The notes beneath the pieces are model-generated. The model saw only the letters and a list, made by a program, of their open reading frames with translations, ran no database searches and had not been told where the DNA came from. A DNA stretch of 14,515 nt, taken from Lentisphaerota bacterium (lineage in GTDB: Bacteria > Verrucomicrobiota > Kiritimatiellia > RFP12 > JAAYLN01). Shown here in pieces: positions 7,668 through 14,515 of this stretch; position 1 is the first letter of the stretch; each line of letters starts with the position of its first letter. The DNA lies in contig JAAYZJ010000297.1 of NCBI GenBank assembly GCA_012514915.1, positions 1 through 14,515 on the forward strand, read 5' to 3'. Made by a program: the position numbers and the translations under genes.

Positions 7668-9471
7668 TGTTCAGCGCCTCCAGTTCGGCCCAGCGGTCGA
7701 ACAAGCGCTCGATCTCGGCATGCACGGCGGCCAGCCGACGCTGCCAGGCGGCCACCTCGCCTGGCGACTGCCGGTAGGCCAGCGGGTCCTGCAGGCTCGC
7801 TTCGAGCGCGCGCTGCTCCTGCTCGAGGGCGGCGATGCGCTCGCCCATGCACGTCAGCTCGCGCTTCTCGTTGAAGCCCAGCCGCCGGCGCGCCGGCGCG
7901 GGCTCCGGATTCGCAACGGCGCGGGCGGGCCCGCCGGACGGCGGCGGCGCTCCCTCCGGTTCCTCCCCGGGAACCTTTCGCTGCGCGAGCCAGTCGTCGT
8001 AGCCGCCCGCGTACTGCGCGACGCGGCCATCGCCCTCCAGCGCCAGCGTGCTCGTCACGACGTTGTTGAGGAAGGCCCGGTCGTGGCTGACCAGCAGGAG
8101 GGTCCCGGAATAGGCCGCCAACTGCTCCTCGAGCAGGTCGAGCGTCTCCATGTCGAGATCGTTGGTCGGCTCGTCCATGGCCAGCAGGTTGCCCGGCGCC
8201 AGGAAATGGCGGGCCAGCAGCAGGCGGTTGCGTTCGCCTCCCGAAAGCACCTTGACGGGCGTGCGGGCCCGCTCGGGCTCGAACAGGTAGTCCTGCAGGT
8301 AGGCGTAAATGTGCCGCGGTTGCCCGTTGACCACGACGGTGTCGCGCGCGCCCGCGATGTTCTCCGCCACGCTCTTCTCGGGATCCAGGGTGGCGCGCAT
8401 CTGGTCGAAGCAGGTGACCTGGAGCCGGGTTCCGAAGCGGACGGCGCCCGCAGCGGGTTCGAGGCTGCGCGTCAGCAGTCGCAGCAAGGTCGTCTTGCCC
8501 GATCCGTTGGGGCCGATGATGCCGATGCGCTCGCCGCGCAGCACGCGGAGATCGAGTCCGCGGATGATCGGCGCCGCGCCCGGATAGGCAAAGGTCAGGC
8601 CCTCGACCTTGAGCACCAGCGCGCCGGAGCGTTCCGCCGCCTGCAGGGCGATGCGGCTCGTCCCCTGCTCCTGGCGCTGGCGGCTGAAGGTGTCGCGCAG
8701 GTTCAACAGGGCGCGGACGCGCCCCTCGTTGCGTGTCCGGCGTGCCCGGACGCCCCGGCGCAGCCAGGCCTCCTCCTTCTCGAGGAGCCGCCCCATCCGC
8801 TCGCGCGCAACGGCTTCGTCGTCGAGGAGTTGCTGCTTGCGGCGCAGGAACGTATCGTAGTCGCAATCCCAGCCGGCGAGTCGCCCGCGGTCGAGGTCGA
8901 TGATGCGTCGCGCGAGGCGGCGCAGGAACAGCCGGTCGTGGGTGATGAACAGCAGGGTCTCGACGCGGCTGCGCAGAAACGTCTCCATCCACTCGATCGC
9001 CGCGATGTCGAGATGGTTGGTCGGTTCGTCCAACAGCAGGATATCAGGCTGACAGGCGAGCGCGCGCGCGAGCAGCACGCGCCGCTTCTGCCCCCCCGAC
9101 AACGTCTCGAAGAGGGCTTCGCCCGCCAGCTCCAGCCGGGAGAGGGCGGCCTCGACCGCCGTGCCGTGTTCCCGGTCGCCAGCCGCGGCCAGCGCGCGGG
9201 GACCGGCCGCCACGAGGTCGCGCACCGGCCCGCGCAGGTCGCCGGGCACCTCCTGCGGCAGATAGGCCACGCGCAGTCCCGCCTGACGCAAGACCCGCCC
9301 GGTGTCGGGTTCGACCTCGCCCGCCAGCAGACGCATGAGCGTCGACTTGCCCGCGCCGTTGCGCCCAACCAGACAGGCGCGCTCGCCCCGCTCAATATTA
9401 AACGTCACGTGGTCGAGCAATGGCTCCCCGCCATAACCGAGTGAAACATCCTGCAAAGAAAGAAGCGCCAT
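7660..9471 (-). CDS. uup: Uup, ABC-F family ATPase
   Basis: Soluble twin-ATPase ABC-F protein. Uup homologues act at the ribosome and influence transposon excision and DNA branch processing in E. coli. The 603-aa protein has Walker A GRNGAGKST (36-44), LSGGQ (124-128), LLLDEPTNHLD (145-155), H178, then second-domain Walker A GPNGSGKTT (320-328), LSGGE (409-413), MDEPTNDLD (432-440) and H463. Uup rather than another ABC-F is indicated by the linker (about 200-275) with EEAWLRRGVRARRTRNEGR, closely resembling the E. coli Uup linker, and by a C-terminal coiled-coil region (about 535-600). The start at 9471 (MALLSLQDVS) aligns with the family; an in-frame ATG at 9492 would add seven residues. Its last 8 bp overlap the first chromate transporter gene. 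It is transcribed divergently from rpoN. Confidence 0.95.
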   Translation of the reverse strand: MALLSLQDVSLGYGGEPLLDHVTFNIERGERACLVGRNGAGKSTLMRLLAGEVEPDTGRVLRQAGLRVAYLPQEVPGDLRGPVRDLVAAGPRALAAAGDREHGTAVEAALSRLELAGEALFETLSGGQKRRVLLARALACQPDILLLDEPTNHLDIAAIEWMETFLRSRVETLLFITHDRLFLRRLARRIIDLDRGRLAGWDCDYDTFLRRKQQLLDDEAVARERMGRLLEKEEAWLRRGVRARRTRNEGRVRALLNLRDTFSRQRQEQGTSRIALQAAERSGALVLKVEGLTFAYPGAAPIIRGLDLRVLRGERIGIIGPNGSGKTTLLRLLTRSLEPAAGAVRFGTRLQVTCFDQMRATLDPEKSVAENIAGARDTVVVNGQPRHIYAYLQDYLFEPERARTPVKVLSGGERNRLLLARHFLAPGNLLAMDEPTNDLDMETLDLLEEQLAAYSGTLLLVSHDRAFLNNVVTSTLALEGDGRVAQYAGGYDDWLAQRKVPGEEPEGAPPPSGGPARAVANPEPAPARRRLGFNEKRELTCMGERIAALEQEQRALEASLQDPLAYRQSPGEVAAWQRRLAAVHAEIERLFDRWAELEALNNA

Positions 9472-9517
9472 AAATACCCGAAATGACAGCATTTAAGCAC
9501 TTTTCATACCATCCCGC

Positions 9518-9546
9518 TTGCATGGCGACTGCGATTCGGGTAAACT
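9518..9546 (+). promoter_or_regulatory. Weak promoter candidate for rpoN
   Basis: TTGCAT (9518-9523), a 17-bp spacer and TAAACT (9541-9546) could be a vegetative promoter in the 140-bp divergent region between uup and rpoN. The hexamers match the consensus at only 3/6 and 4/6 positions. A leader of about 58 nt would result. No convincing promoter facing uup was found in the same region, although it is noticeably more AT-rich near 9481-9510. Confidence 0.3.
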
Positions 9547-9611
9547 GCACACTTTGTCACGCCGCCCCGTGTGGATGGCAGCCATCCGCGCGCCGGCGCA
9601 AGAACCGGATT

Positions 9612-11150
9612 ATGGCCTTTCAATCGCTCAGTCTTTCGCAGCAGCAGCGCCAGATGATGATTCTGGCGCCGCAACTGCGGCAGTCGCTGGAGATGCTCCA
9701 ACTGCCGCTGACCGAGTTACGCGCCATGATCCAGCACGAGATGGAGCAGAACCCGACGATCGAGGATGTCGTCGCACCGCAGGAGGTCTCCTTCGACGAA
9801 CTGGCCCAGCAGACCCTCGCGGGCGACACGACCGGTGCGGCGGAGGCCGCTGTCGCCGATCCGGCCGATCCGGCCGAGGCGGCGGACACGGCGGCCGCCG
9901 CCCCCTCCGCGGAGACGGAGGCGGATGCCCCGCTCGATTTCAGCGACGCGAGCATCGACACGCTCACCGCCCTGGACAGCGAGTGGCGCGACTACTATTT
10001 CGAGGAGCAGCAGAGTCATCCCTACACGGTGCAGGACGAAGAGCGTCGACGCTATATGTTCGACTCGCTCAAGCAGCCCGTTTCGCTGCAGAATCATCTG
10101 CTGGCGCAGCTCGGCCTGAGCGCCCTTTCGCCCGAGGACAAGCAGCTCGGCGAGCTGATCATCGGCAGCCTCAGCGATCAGGGGTACCTGACCAGCGACC
10201 TCGCCGCGCTCGCCGTGCAGGCGGGATCCCCGTTGTCCCGCCTGGAGGCGGTACTGAGCGCCGTCCAGGAGTTCGACCCCCCGGGCATCGCCGCGCGCGA
10301 TCTGCGGGAGTGCCTGCTGATCCAGCTCGCGCACTCCGAGGCCCCGCAGGCCGACCTGGCCGAGGCCATTGTTTCCCGCTACCTGCCGGAACTGGCGGCC
10401 CAGAAGGTCAATCAGCTCGCCCACGCGCTCAAGGTGCCGGTGCCGGCCGTCGAGGAGGCGGCGGCGCTGATCCGCACGCTCAACCCCCAGCCCGGCCGCC
10501 TGTTCGAGTCGGACACGGCCACCTACATCACCCCCGAGATTTTCGTCAAGCGTCTCCCCAACGGCCGCTGGGGCGTGATGCTCGACGACGACCAGCTTCC
10601 CCACATCCGGATCAGCAACCATTACTGCAAACTGCTTGAAGATCCCGCAACGTCCGCCGAGGTCAAGTCGTACATCCGCGAGCGGATCCGCTCGGGGGCG
10701 TTCCTCGTCAAGAGCATCCACCAGCGGCAGAAGACGATCCACTTGATCGCCAGCGAGATCGTCGCCGCGCAGCAGGCGTTCCTGGACCACGGGGTGTCGG
10801 CCTTGCGCCCGATGACGATGGCCGAGGTGGCCGGACGGGTCGGCGTGCACGAGACGACCGTCAGCCGCACGGTCGCGAACAAGTACATGCAGACCCCCGT
10901 CGGCGTCTTCGAGCTCAAGTACTTCTTCACGCCCGGCCTGAAGACGGCGGAGGGGCCGGCGGTCTCGAACAAGACGGTGCAGGACAAGATCGACGCGATG
11001 ATCCGCCAGGAATCGACGGCCAACCCGCTCTCCGACCAGGCGATCCAGGAGCGGCTCCAGGCCGAGGGCATCGAGATTGCGCGGCGCACGGTCGCCAAGT
11101 ACCGCATGATCCTCAAGCTCCCCCCCTCCCACCTCAGGAAGCGCGGTTGA
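9612..11150 (+). CDS. rpoN: RNA polymerase sigma-54 factor RpoN
   Basis: Alternative sigma factor that directs polymerase to -24/-12 promoters and requires an AAA+ enhancer-binding activator. The 512-aa protein shows the Gln/Leu-rich activator-interacting region I (residues 1-48), an acidic low-complexity region II (about 51-125, including a short Asp-Pro-Ala repeat), the core-binding domain (about 140-300), a helix-turn-helix (about 403-425, MAEVAGRVGVHETTVSRT) and the RpoN box near the C-terminus. The box reads ARRTVAKYRM (490-499); the consensus has Glu at the last position. The ATG at 9612 gives the canonical MAFQSLSLSQQQ start, although its ribosome site is weak (CCGGA). An ABC exporter follows 2 bp after its stop; the usual lptB, hpf and ptsN neighbours are not seen. 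Confidence 0.97.
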   Translation: MAFQSLSLSQQQRQMMILAPQLRQSLEMLQLPLTELRAMIQHEMEQNPTIEDVVAPQEVSFDELAQQTLAGDTTGAAEAAVADPADPAEAADTAAAAPSAETEADAPLDFSDASIDTLTALDSEWRDYYFEEQQSHPYTVQDEERRRYMFDSLKQPVSLQNHLLAQLGLSALSPEDKQLGELIIGSLSDQGYLTSDLAALAVQAGSPLSRLEAVLSAVQEFDPPGIAARDLRECLLIQLAHSEAPQADLAEAIVSRYLPELAAQKVNQLAHALKVPVPAVEEAAALIRTLNPQPGRLFESDTATYITPEIFVKRLPNGRWGVMLDDDQLPHIRISNHYCKLLEDPATSAEVKSYIRERIRSGAFLVKSIHQRQKTIHLIASEIVAAQQAFLDHGVSALRPMTMAEVAGRVGVHETTVSRTVANKYMQTPVGVFELKYFFTPGLKTAEGPAVSNKTVQDKIDAMIRQESTANPLSDQAIQERLQAEGIEIARRTVAKYRMILKLPPSHLRKRG

Positions 11151-11152
11151 CG

Positions 11153-12982
11153 ATGCCGCGGGGATTCGGCATGGGGCGGATGATGCGCGGCGGCCAGGAC
11201 GAGGGAGCGCCCCGGGCGCTCAAGGTCAGCGACCGCCGCATGCTCCGCTGGTTCTACCAGAATCTGGGAGCCTACTGGCCGCGGCTGCTGCTCGGGGTGA
11301 CGGCCATGCTCGGGGCCACCGCGGCGGGGCTGGCGATCCCGCTGGTCCTCAAGGACATCTTCGACAAGGTCATCCTCGCGCGCGACACCGCCCCCCTGCC
11401 CGGCCTGACGCTTCGCTTCCTGGGGCTGACGTTGGCGGCGCTGGGCCTGGGCGCCGTGCGGACCACCGCCATGCACCTGCTGGGGCAGCACTTCGTGCTG
11501 AAGGTCCGCATGGACTGCTACCGACACCTGATGACGCTGGGGCTCGACTTCTTCGCCGATCAGCGCTCGGGCGACCTCATGTCCCGCATCAGCAACGATG
11601 TCGGCGCGGTCGAGGATCTGGTGGTCCATGCCTCCGACGATGTCATCAGCAACGTGCTGCACGTGGCGGGCTCGGCGGTGCTCCTCTTCGTGCTCGACTG
11701 GCGCATGGCGCTGGTCGCGCTGGCGCCACTGCCCCTCTTTGTCGGCATGCTCTGGGGTTTCACCCGTTATATCCGCCCCGTGTTCAACCGCATCCGCAAG
11801 GAACTGGGGGAGATCAACGCCCGGCTGCAGGAACGGCTGGGCGGCATCCACGTCATCAAGGCGTTCGCGCGCGAGGAGGCCGAGAGCGCCAGCATCGAGG
11901 CCAGCAGCCGCGCCTACTACGAGGCCAACTGCAAGAGCATCTGGATGTGGAGCACTTTCTTCCCCCTGCTCTCGCTGGTGACCACGACCGGCCTGGTGGT
12001 GCTGGTCTGGTACGGGGCGCGCCGCGCCGCCACGGGCACCGCGCTCACGGCGATGTCGACGGGAACGATCATCGCCTTTCTCCGCTACATGCAGGACTTC
12101 TACCGCCCGGTCGGCGCCCTGGCCCGCGTGCAGAACGTGATCAACCGCTCGCTGGCCGCCGTCGCCCGGATTTTCGAACTGCTCGACACCCAGCCGACCG
12201 TCCGCGACGCCCCCGGCGCCGCCGAGCTGCCCGCGATCCGGGGGCGCGTGGAGATCGCGGGGGTCGCCTTCGGCTACGCAACGGGCGAAGCGGTTCTCCG
12301 CGACATCAGCGTCACGGCCGAACCCGGCGAGGTGGTCGCCCTGGTCGGAAACAGCGGCGCGGGCAAGACGACGCTGGTCAATCTGATCGCCCGCTTCCAC
12401 GATCCCGCCGCCGGGGCGATTTACATCGACGGGATCGACATCCGGCAGGTCACCCAGCGATCACTGCGCCGTCAGATCGGCACCGTGCTCCAGGAGACGT
12501 TCCTGTTCAACACGACGGTCCGCGAGAACATCCTCTATGCGCGGCCCGACGCCTCGGAGGAGGCGTTGATCGCCGCCGCGCGCGGCGCCCATGCCCACGC
12601 GTTCATCGAGAAACTGCCCGACGGGTACGAGACCGTCATCGGCGAACGGGGCGTCCGGCTCTCGGGCGGCGAGCGGCAGCGCATCGCGATCGCGCGCGCG
12701 TTCCTCGCCGACCCCCGCATCCTGATCCTCGACGAAGCCACCTCGATGGTCGACACCGAGGCCGAACTCGTTATCCAGCAGGCCCTGCGTGAATTGATGC
12801 AGGGACGGACCACCTTTATCATCGCCCACCGGCTGTCGACCATCCGCCAGGCCAGCCAGATCCTGGTGATCGAAGACGGCCGGATCATCGAGCGGGGCAG
12901 CCACGACCAGCTCATGCGGCGGGACGGTCGCTACCGCGCCATGATCAGCCGGCAGTTCCAGCAGGTTCCCGAACTTTCCTAG
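11153..12982 (+). CDS. ABC exporter, MsbA/lipid A-type half transporter
   Basis: Inner-membrane homodimeric ABC exporter with transmembrane domain fused to ATPase (609 aa, typical length). A Gly/Met-rich cytoplasmic N-terminus (1-30) precedes six predicted membrane helices (about 43-330), with the coupling-helix region DFFADQRSGDLMSRISNDV (132-150). ATPase motifs: Walker A GNSGAGKTT (399-407), Q447, LSGGERQR (503-510), Walker B ILILDEATS (523-531), D-loop SMVD (531-534) and H559. It resembles MsbA-type lipid or multidrug exporters; the substrate cannot be assigned. A TTG two codons earlier (11147) is a rival start: AGGAAG (11136-11141) is 5 nt from the TTG but 11 nt from the ATG, and the TTG would overlap the rpoN stop as TTGA. 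Either way the two genes are one transcription unit. Its TAG stop is shared in CTAG with the convergent nitroreductase. Confidence 0.9.
   Translation: MPRGFGMGRMMRGGQDEGAPRALKVSDRRMLRWFYQNLGAYWPRLLLGVTAMLGATAAGLAIPLVLKDIFDKVILARDTAPLPGLTLRFLGLTLAALGLGAVRTTAMHLLGQHFVLKVRMDCYRHLMTLGLDFFADQRSGDLMSRISNDVGAVEDLVVHASDDVISNVLHVAGSAVLLFVLDWRMALVALAPLPLFVGMLWGFTRYIRPVFNRIRKELGEINARLQERLGGIHVIKAFAREEAESASIEASSRAYYEANCKSIWMWSTFFPLLSLVTTTGLVVLVWYGARRAATGTALTAMSTGTIIAFLRYMQDFYRPVGALARVQNVINRSLAAVARIFELLDTQPTVRDAPGAAELPAIRGRVEIAGVAFGYATGEAVLRDISVTAEPGEVVALVGNSGAGKTTLVNLIARFHDPAAGAIYIDGIDIRQVTQRSLRRQIGTVLQETFLFNTTVRENILYARPDASEEALIAAARGAHAHAFIEKLPDGYETVIGERGVRLSGGERQRIAIARAFLADPRILILDEATSMVDTEAELVIQQALRELMQGRTTFIIAHRLSTIRQASQILVIEDGRIIERGSHDQLMRRDGRYRAMISRQFQQVPELS
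12979..12982. other. Shared CTAG stop of convergent ABC exporter and nitroreductase genes
   Basis: The self-complementary tetramer CTAG supplies TAG to the plus-strand exporter (12980-12982) and TAG to the minus-strand nitroreductase (12979-12981). The genes therefore overlap by 4 bp with no intergenic DNA, and any terminator for one would lie inside the other. Confidence 0.95.
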
Positions 12983-13557
12983 TCCTCGGGCACCAGCAGG
13001 GCTTCCAACGGCAGTTTGGGAACGTGGTGGATGCCGTCGGCGGATCGGTAGTAGGCGGTTTGACCGTCTATCGCCGCCTCAAGGCGGCAGGTCTCGGCGG
13101 GCTTGCCGAGCGCGACGGCGTAGAGCAGTTCCAGCGCTGCGGGGAGGTTCAGCGCCGCCCGGATCGCCGGGCGGTCGATCGCCCCGAGCATGCAGCCGCC
13201 GAAGCCGTCGGCGACGGCGGCGAGCAGCAGGGTCTGCATGGCGATGCCCGCATCGGTCTGCGGCGTTGCTCCGCCCGCGGCGGCGAGGACCAGGACGTAG
13301 GCGGTCGGCGCCTCGTCGGCGGCGGGCGACCATTCCTTGAGCAGCCCCGCCCAGCGCGTGAGGGGAAAAACGGCGGCGCACTCGGCCGGATCATGGATGA
13401 GCCGGAAGCGCAATGGCTGACGGTTGCCGCCGCTGGCCGCGAGCCGGACGCAGTCCAGCCAGGTCTCCAATCTTTCCCGGCCCGGTCGCGGCGTCTGGTG
13501 AAACCGACGGTAAGACCGGTTGCGGACAATCAAGTCGCTCAGCTCGCTCAAAATCAT
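12979..13557 (-). CDS. Nitroreductase-family FMN oxidoreductase
   Basis: Small flavin-dependent oxidoreductase of 192 aa, a typical length for the nitroreductase fold. Members reduce nitro compounds, quinones or other electron acceptors with NAD(P)H; the natural substrate is unknown. Family features are the N-terminal RNRSYRRF phosphate/FMN-binding segment (12-19), SGGNRQPLRF (42-51), a central helix DAGIAMQTLLLAA (102-114), GFGGCMLG (118-125) and the LYAVALGKPAE segment (145-155). The start at 13557 has an excellent AAGGAG ribosome site 7 nt upstream and sits just below a good promoter. It ends in the shared CTAG with the ABC exporter and appears monocistronic. Confidence 0.9.
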   Translation of the reverse strand: MILSELSDLIVRNRSYRRFHQTPRPGRERLETWLDCVRLAASGGNRQPLRFRLIHDPAECAAVFPLTRWAGLLKEWSPAADEAPTAYVLVLAAAGGATPQTDAGIAMQTLLLAAVADGFGGCMLGAIDRPAIRAALNLPAALELLYAVALGKPAETCRLEAAIDGQTAYYRSADGIHHVPKLPLEALLVPED

Positions 13558-13585
13558 CGAGGTGCTCCTTTCCAGCAACGCCTCC

Positions 13586-13614
13586 CTTATACATGATCCG
13601 TCAGGCTGCAGCAA
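13586..13614 (-). promoter_or_regulatory. Sigma-70-type promoter of the nitroreductase gene
   Basis: On the minus strand TTGCTG (13609-13614), a 17-bp spacer and TATAAG (13586-13591) precede the nitroreductase. Transcription would begin near 13579, giving a short leader of about 22 nt that contains the strong AAGGAG ribosome site. The -10 matches the consensus at 5/6 positions; the -35 keeps only TTG. Confidence 0.5.
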
Positions 13615-13726
13615 GCGCCTGCACGCGCCCCCCTGGGCGGTTCAACCCCGGTCGACGACCATCGACCCCAGCCGATCCCCGTTGAGAAGGGGGGGCTAGC
13701 GGATGACGCGGCCCCCATCGCCACGG

Positions 13727-13755
13727 TTGACGCCTGGTACAGCCTCTGTTATTTT
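13727..13755 (+). promoter_or_regulatory. Sigma-70-type promoter of the GYF_2 protein gene
   Basis: TTGACG (13727-13732), a 17-bp spacer and TATTTT (13750-13755) give a 5/6 -35 and a 4/6 -10 in the 282-bp divergent region. Transcription would start near 13762, about 78 nt before the ATG. A short tandem repeat, CAACGG twice followed by CAACGA (13756-13773), lies right at the predicted start. The rest of the region (about 13615-13726) is GC-rich and shows nothing I can name beyond a weak, interrupted stem near 13670-13697. Confidence 0.5.
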
Positions 13756-13839
13756 CAACGGCAACGGCAACGACTGCCGGGTGAACGCGTCCGGGCAGCC
13801 GTCAGCGACCGTCACGGAGCAGGCGGGGGAGGATCAAGG

Positions 13840-14289
13840 ATGGACTGGTACTACATCAAGGATGGCCAACAGGTCGGTCCCGTTGACGATCCGACGTTTA
13901 CCGCCCTGGCTCGTCAGGGAACAATCGGGCCGTCTGACCGGGTCTGGAATGCCTCCATGGGGAGCGAGTGGAGCTACGCAGCGGACGTGCCGGGGCTCTT
14001 CCCCGCGGAGGCGCCGGCCTGGCACCAAGCCACCGACAGCCGTGCCGGTCGCCCTGCGGGCAGCCTCACGCCCAACGCGTCCCTGACGGAGCATCCCGAT
14101 ATCGGGGTCAACGAGGCCATCGGCCGCAGTAAGGCGATGATGCGCGGCAACCGCTGGAAGCTCTTCTGCCTCTCCTGCCGATTCATCGGCTGGACGCTGC
14201 TGAGCCTCCTGACCTGCGGCATCGGCTGGTTCTTCCTGATGCCCTACATGCAGGTCTCGTTCGCCCACTTCTACGAGGACATCCGCTAG
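13840..14289 (+). CDS. Small membrane protein: GYF_2 domain plus DUF975-like tail
   Basis: A 149-aa protein of unknown function. Residues 1-50 match the GYF_2 pattern: an aromatic WYYIKDGQQVGP start, an internal hydrophobic helix and a late WSYAADVPG segment. This domain is thought to bind peptides or partner proteins. A flexible linker (about 55-90) leads to one hydrophobic segment (about 107-137). The last 50 residues resemble the C-terminus of DUF975 membrane proteins, with a SKAMMRGNRWKLF lead-in, a central SLLTCGIGWFFLMPY and a closing AHFYEDI. A full DUF975 protein has several membrane spans, so this keeps only its last part; the GYF domain probably faces the cytoplasm. The start is secure: GGGGAGG lies about 7 nt before the ATG, with its own promoter upstream. 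It ends in a CTAG shared with transketolase. Confidence 0.8.
   Translation: MDWYYIKDGQQVGPVDDPTFTALARQGTIGPSDRVWNASMGSEWSYAADVPGLFPAEAPAWHQATDSRAGRPAGSLTPNASLTEHPDIGVNEAIGRSKAMMRGNRWKLFCLSCRFIGWTLLSLLTCGIGWFFLMPYMQVSFAHFYEDIR
14286..14289. other. Shared CTAG stop of convergent GYF_2 protein and transketolase genes
   Basis: CTAG supplies TAG to the plus-strand gene (14287-14289) and TAG to the minus-strand transketolase (14286-14288). This is the same 4-bp convergent overlap as at 12979-12982, the second in about 1.3 kb. Confidence 0.95.
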
Positions 14290-14515
14290 GCCAGCAGCTC
14301 GCGCGCCTGCGCCAGCACGTTCTCCACCGTGAAGCCGAAGCGCTTCGCCAGATCCTTGTAGGGGCCCGAGGCGCCGAACCGGTCGAGGGCAATCATGCGG
14401 CCCGTCGGCCCCAGGTAGCGTTCCCAGCCGAACGAGACACCGGCCTCGATTGCCAGCCGCCGTGTGCAGACCGGATCGAGCACGCTGTCGCGGTAGCTCT
14501 GCGGCTGCAATTCGA
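14286..14515 (-). CDS. tkt: Transketolase, C-terminal fragment (5' part beyond the window)
   Basis: Only the last 76 codons are present; the frame is open to the right edge. They match the C-terminal domain of transketolase, the thiamine-diphosphate enzyme of the pentose phosphate pathway that moves two-carbon units between sugar phosphates. Recognisable segments are SYRDSVLDP, CTRRLAIEAGVSFGWERYLG, ALDRFGASGP and FGFTVENVLAQARELL; E. coli TktA ends with FGFTVDNVVAKAKELL. The segment does not look like the C-terminus of DXS. No start codon lies in the window: the TTG at 14508-14510 is an internal Leu codon. It converges on the GYF_2 gene and shares its CTAG stop. Confidence 0.92.
   Translation of the reverse strand, partial: ELQPQSYRDSVLDPVCTRRLAIEAGVSFGWERYLGPTGRMIALDRFGASGPYKDLAKRFGFTVENVLAQARELLA

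Noticed and set aside
7720..9444. 574-aa plus-strand open frame across uup
   Set aside because: Uup on the other strand has every ABC-F motif; the antisense frame has none and is explained by codon bias.
9490..9492. Upstream ATG for uup adding MLSFRVF
   Set aside because: The family aligns from MALLSLQDVS at 9471 and no better ribosome site supports the longer form.
10622..12400. 592-aa minus-strand open frame across rpoN and the ABC exporter
   Set aside because: It spans the junction of two well-supported sense genes and encodes no recognisable domain.
13670..13697. Possible terminator-like stem (AGCC/CCCC with GGGG/GGCT)
   Set aside because: The stem is interrupted by an asymmetric internal loop, has no T-tract and does not follow the end of any gene.

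Overview
This is a GC-rich, densely coding bacterial chromosome segment, about two-thirds G+C judged by eye. I see no insertion sequences, tRNA or rRNA genes, CRISPR array or phage genes. The content is mostly core metabolism and cell maintenance: HtpG, Uup, sigma-54, an ABC exporter and transketolase. It also has a few accessory functions: a large DUF5060-type secreted glycoside hydrolase, a split chromate transporter and a transglutaminase-like protein. The HtpG/RpoN content, the outer-membrane-type ABC exporter and the big secreted DUF5060 hydrolase would fit a Gram-negative polysaccharide degrader of the PVC group (Verrucomicrobiota/Kiritimatiellota-like). That placement is an inference from gene content, not a measured result.

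Layout. Positions 1-1699 (minus): htpG, cut by the left window edge. Positions 1700-1864: a compact divergent control region. It has a good sigma-70 promoter for htpG, a near-perfect 17-bp dyad, and on the plus strand a strong -24/-12 (sigma-54) promoter candidate facing the next gene. Positions 1865-5504 (plus): the DUF5060 glycoside hydrolase followed 7 bp later by a glycerate kinase. Positions 5603-6490 (plus): a transglutaminase-like protein with its own possible promoter. Positions 6514-9471 (minus): a tightly overlapping operon of uup and two half-size chromate transporter genes. Positions 9612-12982 (plus): rpoN and an MsbA-like ABC exporter, translationally abutting. Positions 12979-13557 (minus): a nitroreductase. 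Positions 13840-14289 (plus): a small GYF_2/DUF975-tail membrane protein. Positions 14286-14515 (minus): the C-terminal end of transketolase, cut by the right window edge.

Themes. Both convergent pairs on the right (ABC exporter/nitroreductase and GYF protein/transketolase) end in the same four-base palindrome CTAG, which gives each gene its TAG stop, so there is no room for a terminator between them. Several genes are coupled by very short overlaps: ATGA between the chromate subunits, 8 bp between uup and the first subunit, and 2 bp (or TTGA) between rpoN and the exporter. RpoN encoded in the window, together with a -24/-12 element before the hydrolase, suggests that carbohydrate degradation may be under enhancer-dependent control; this is the most testable regulatory idea here. 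I do not see a convincing new multi-gene defence or mobile system.
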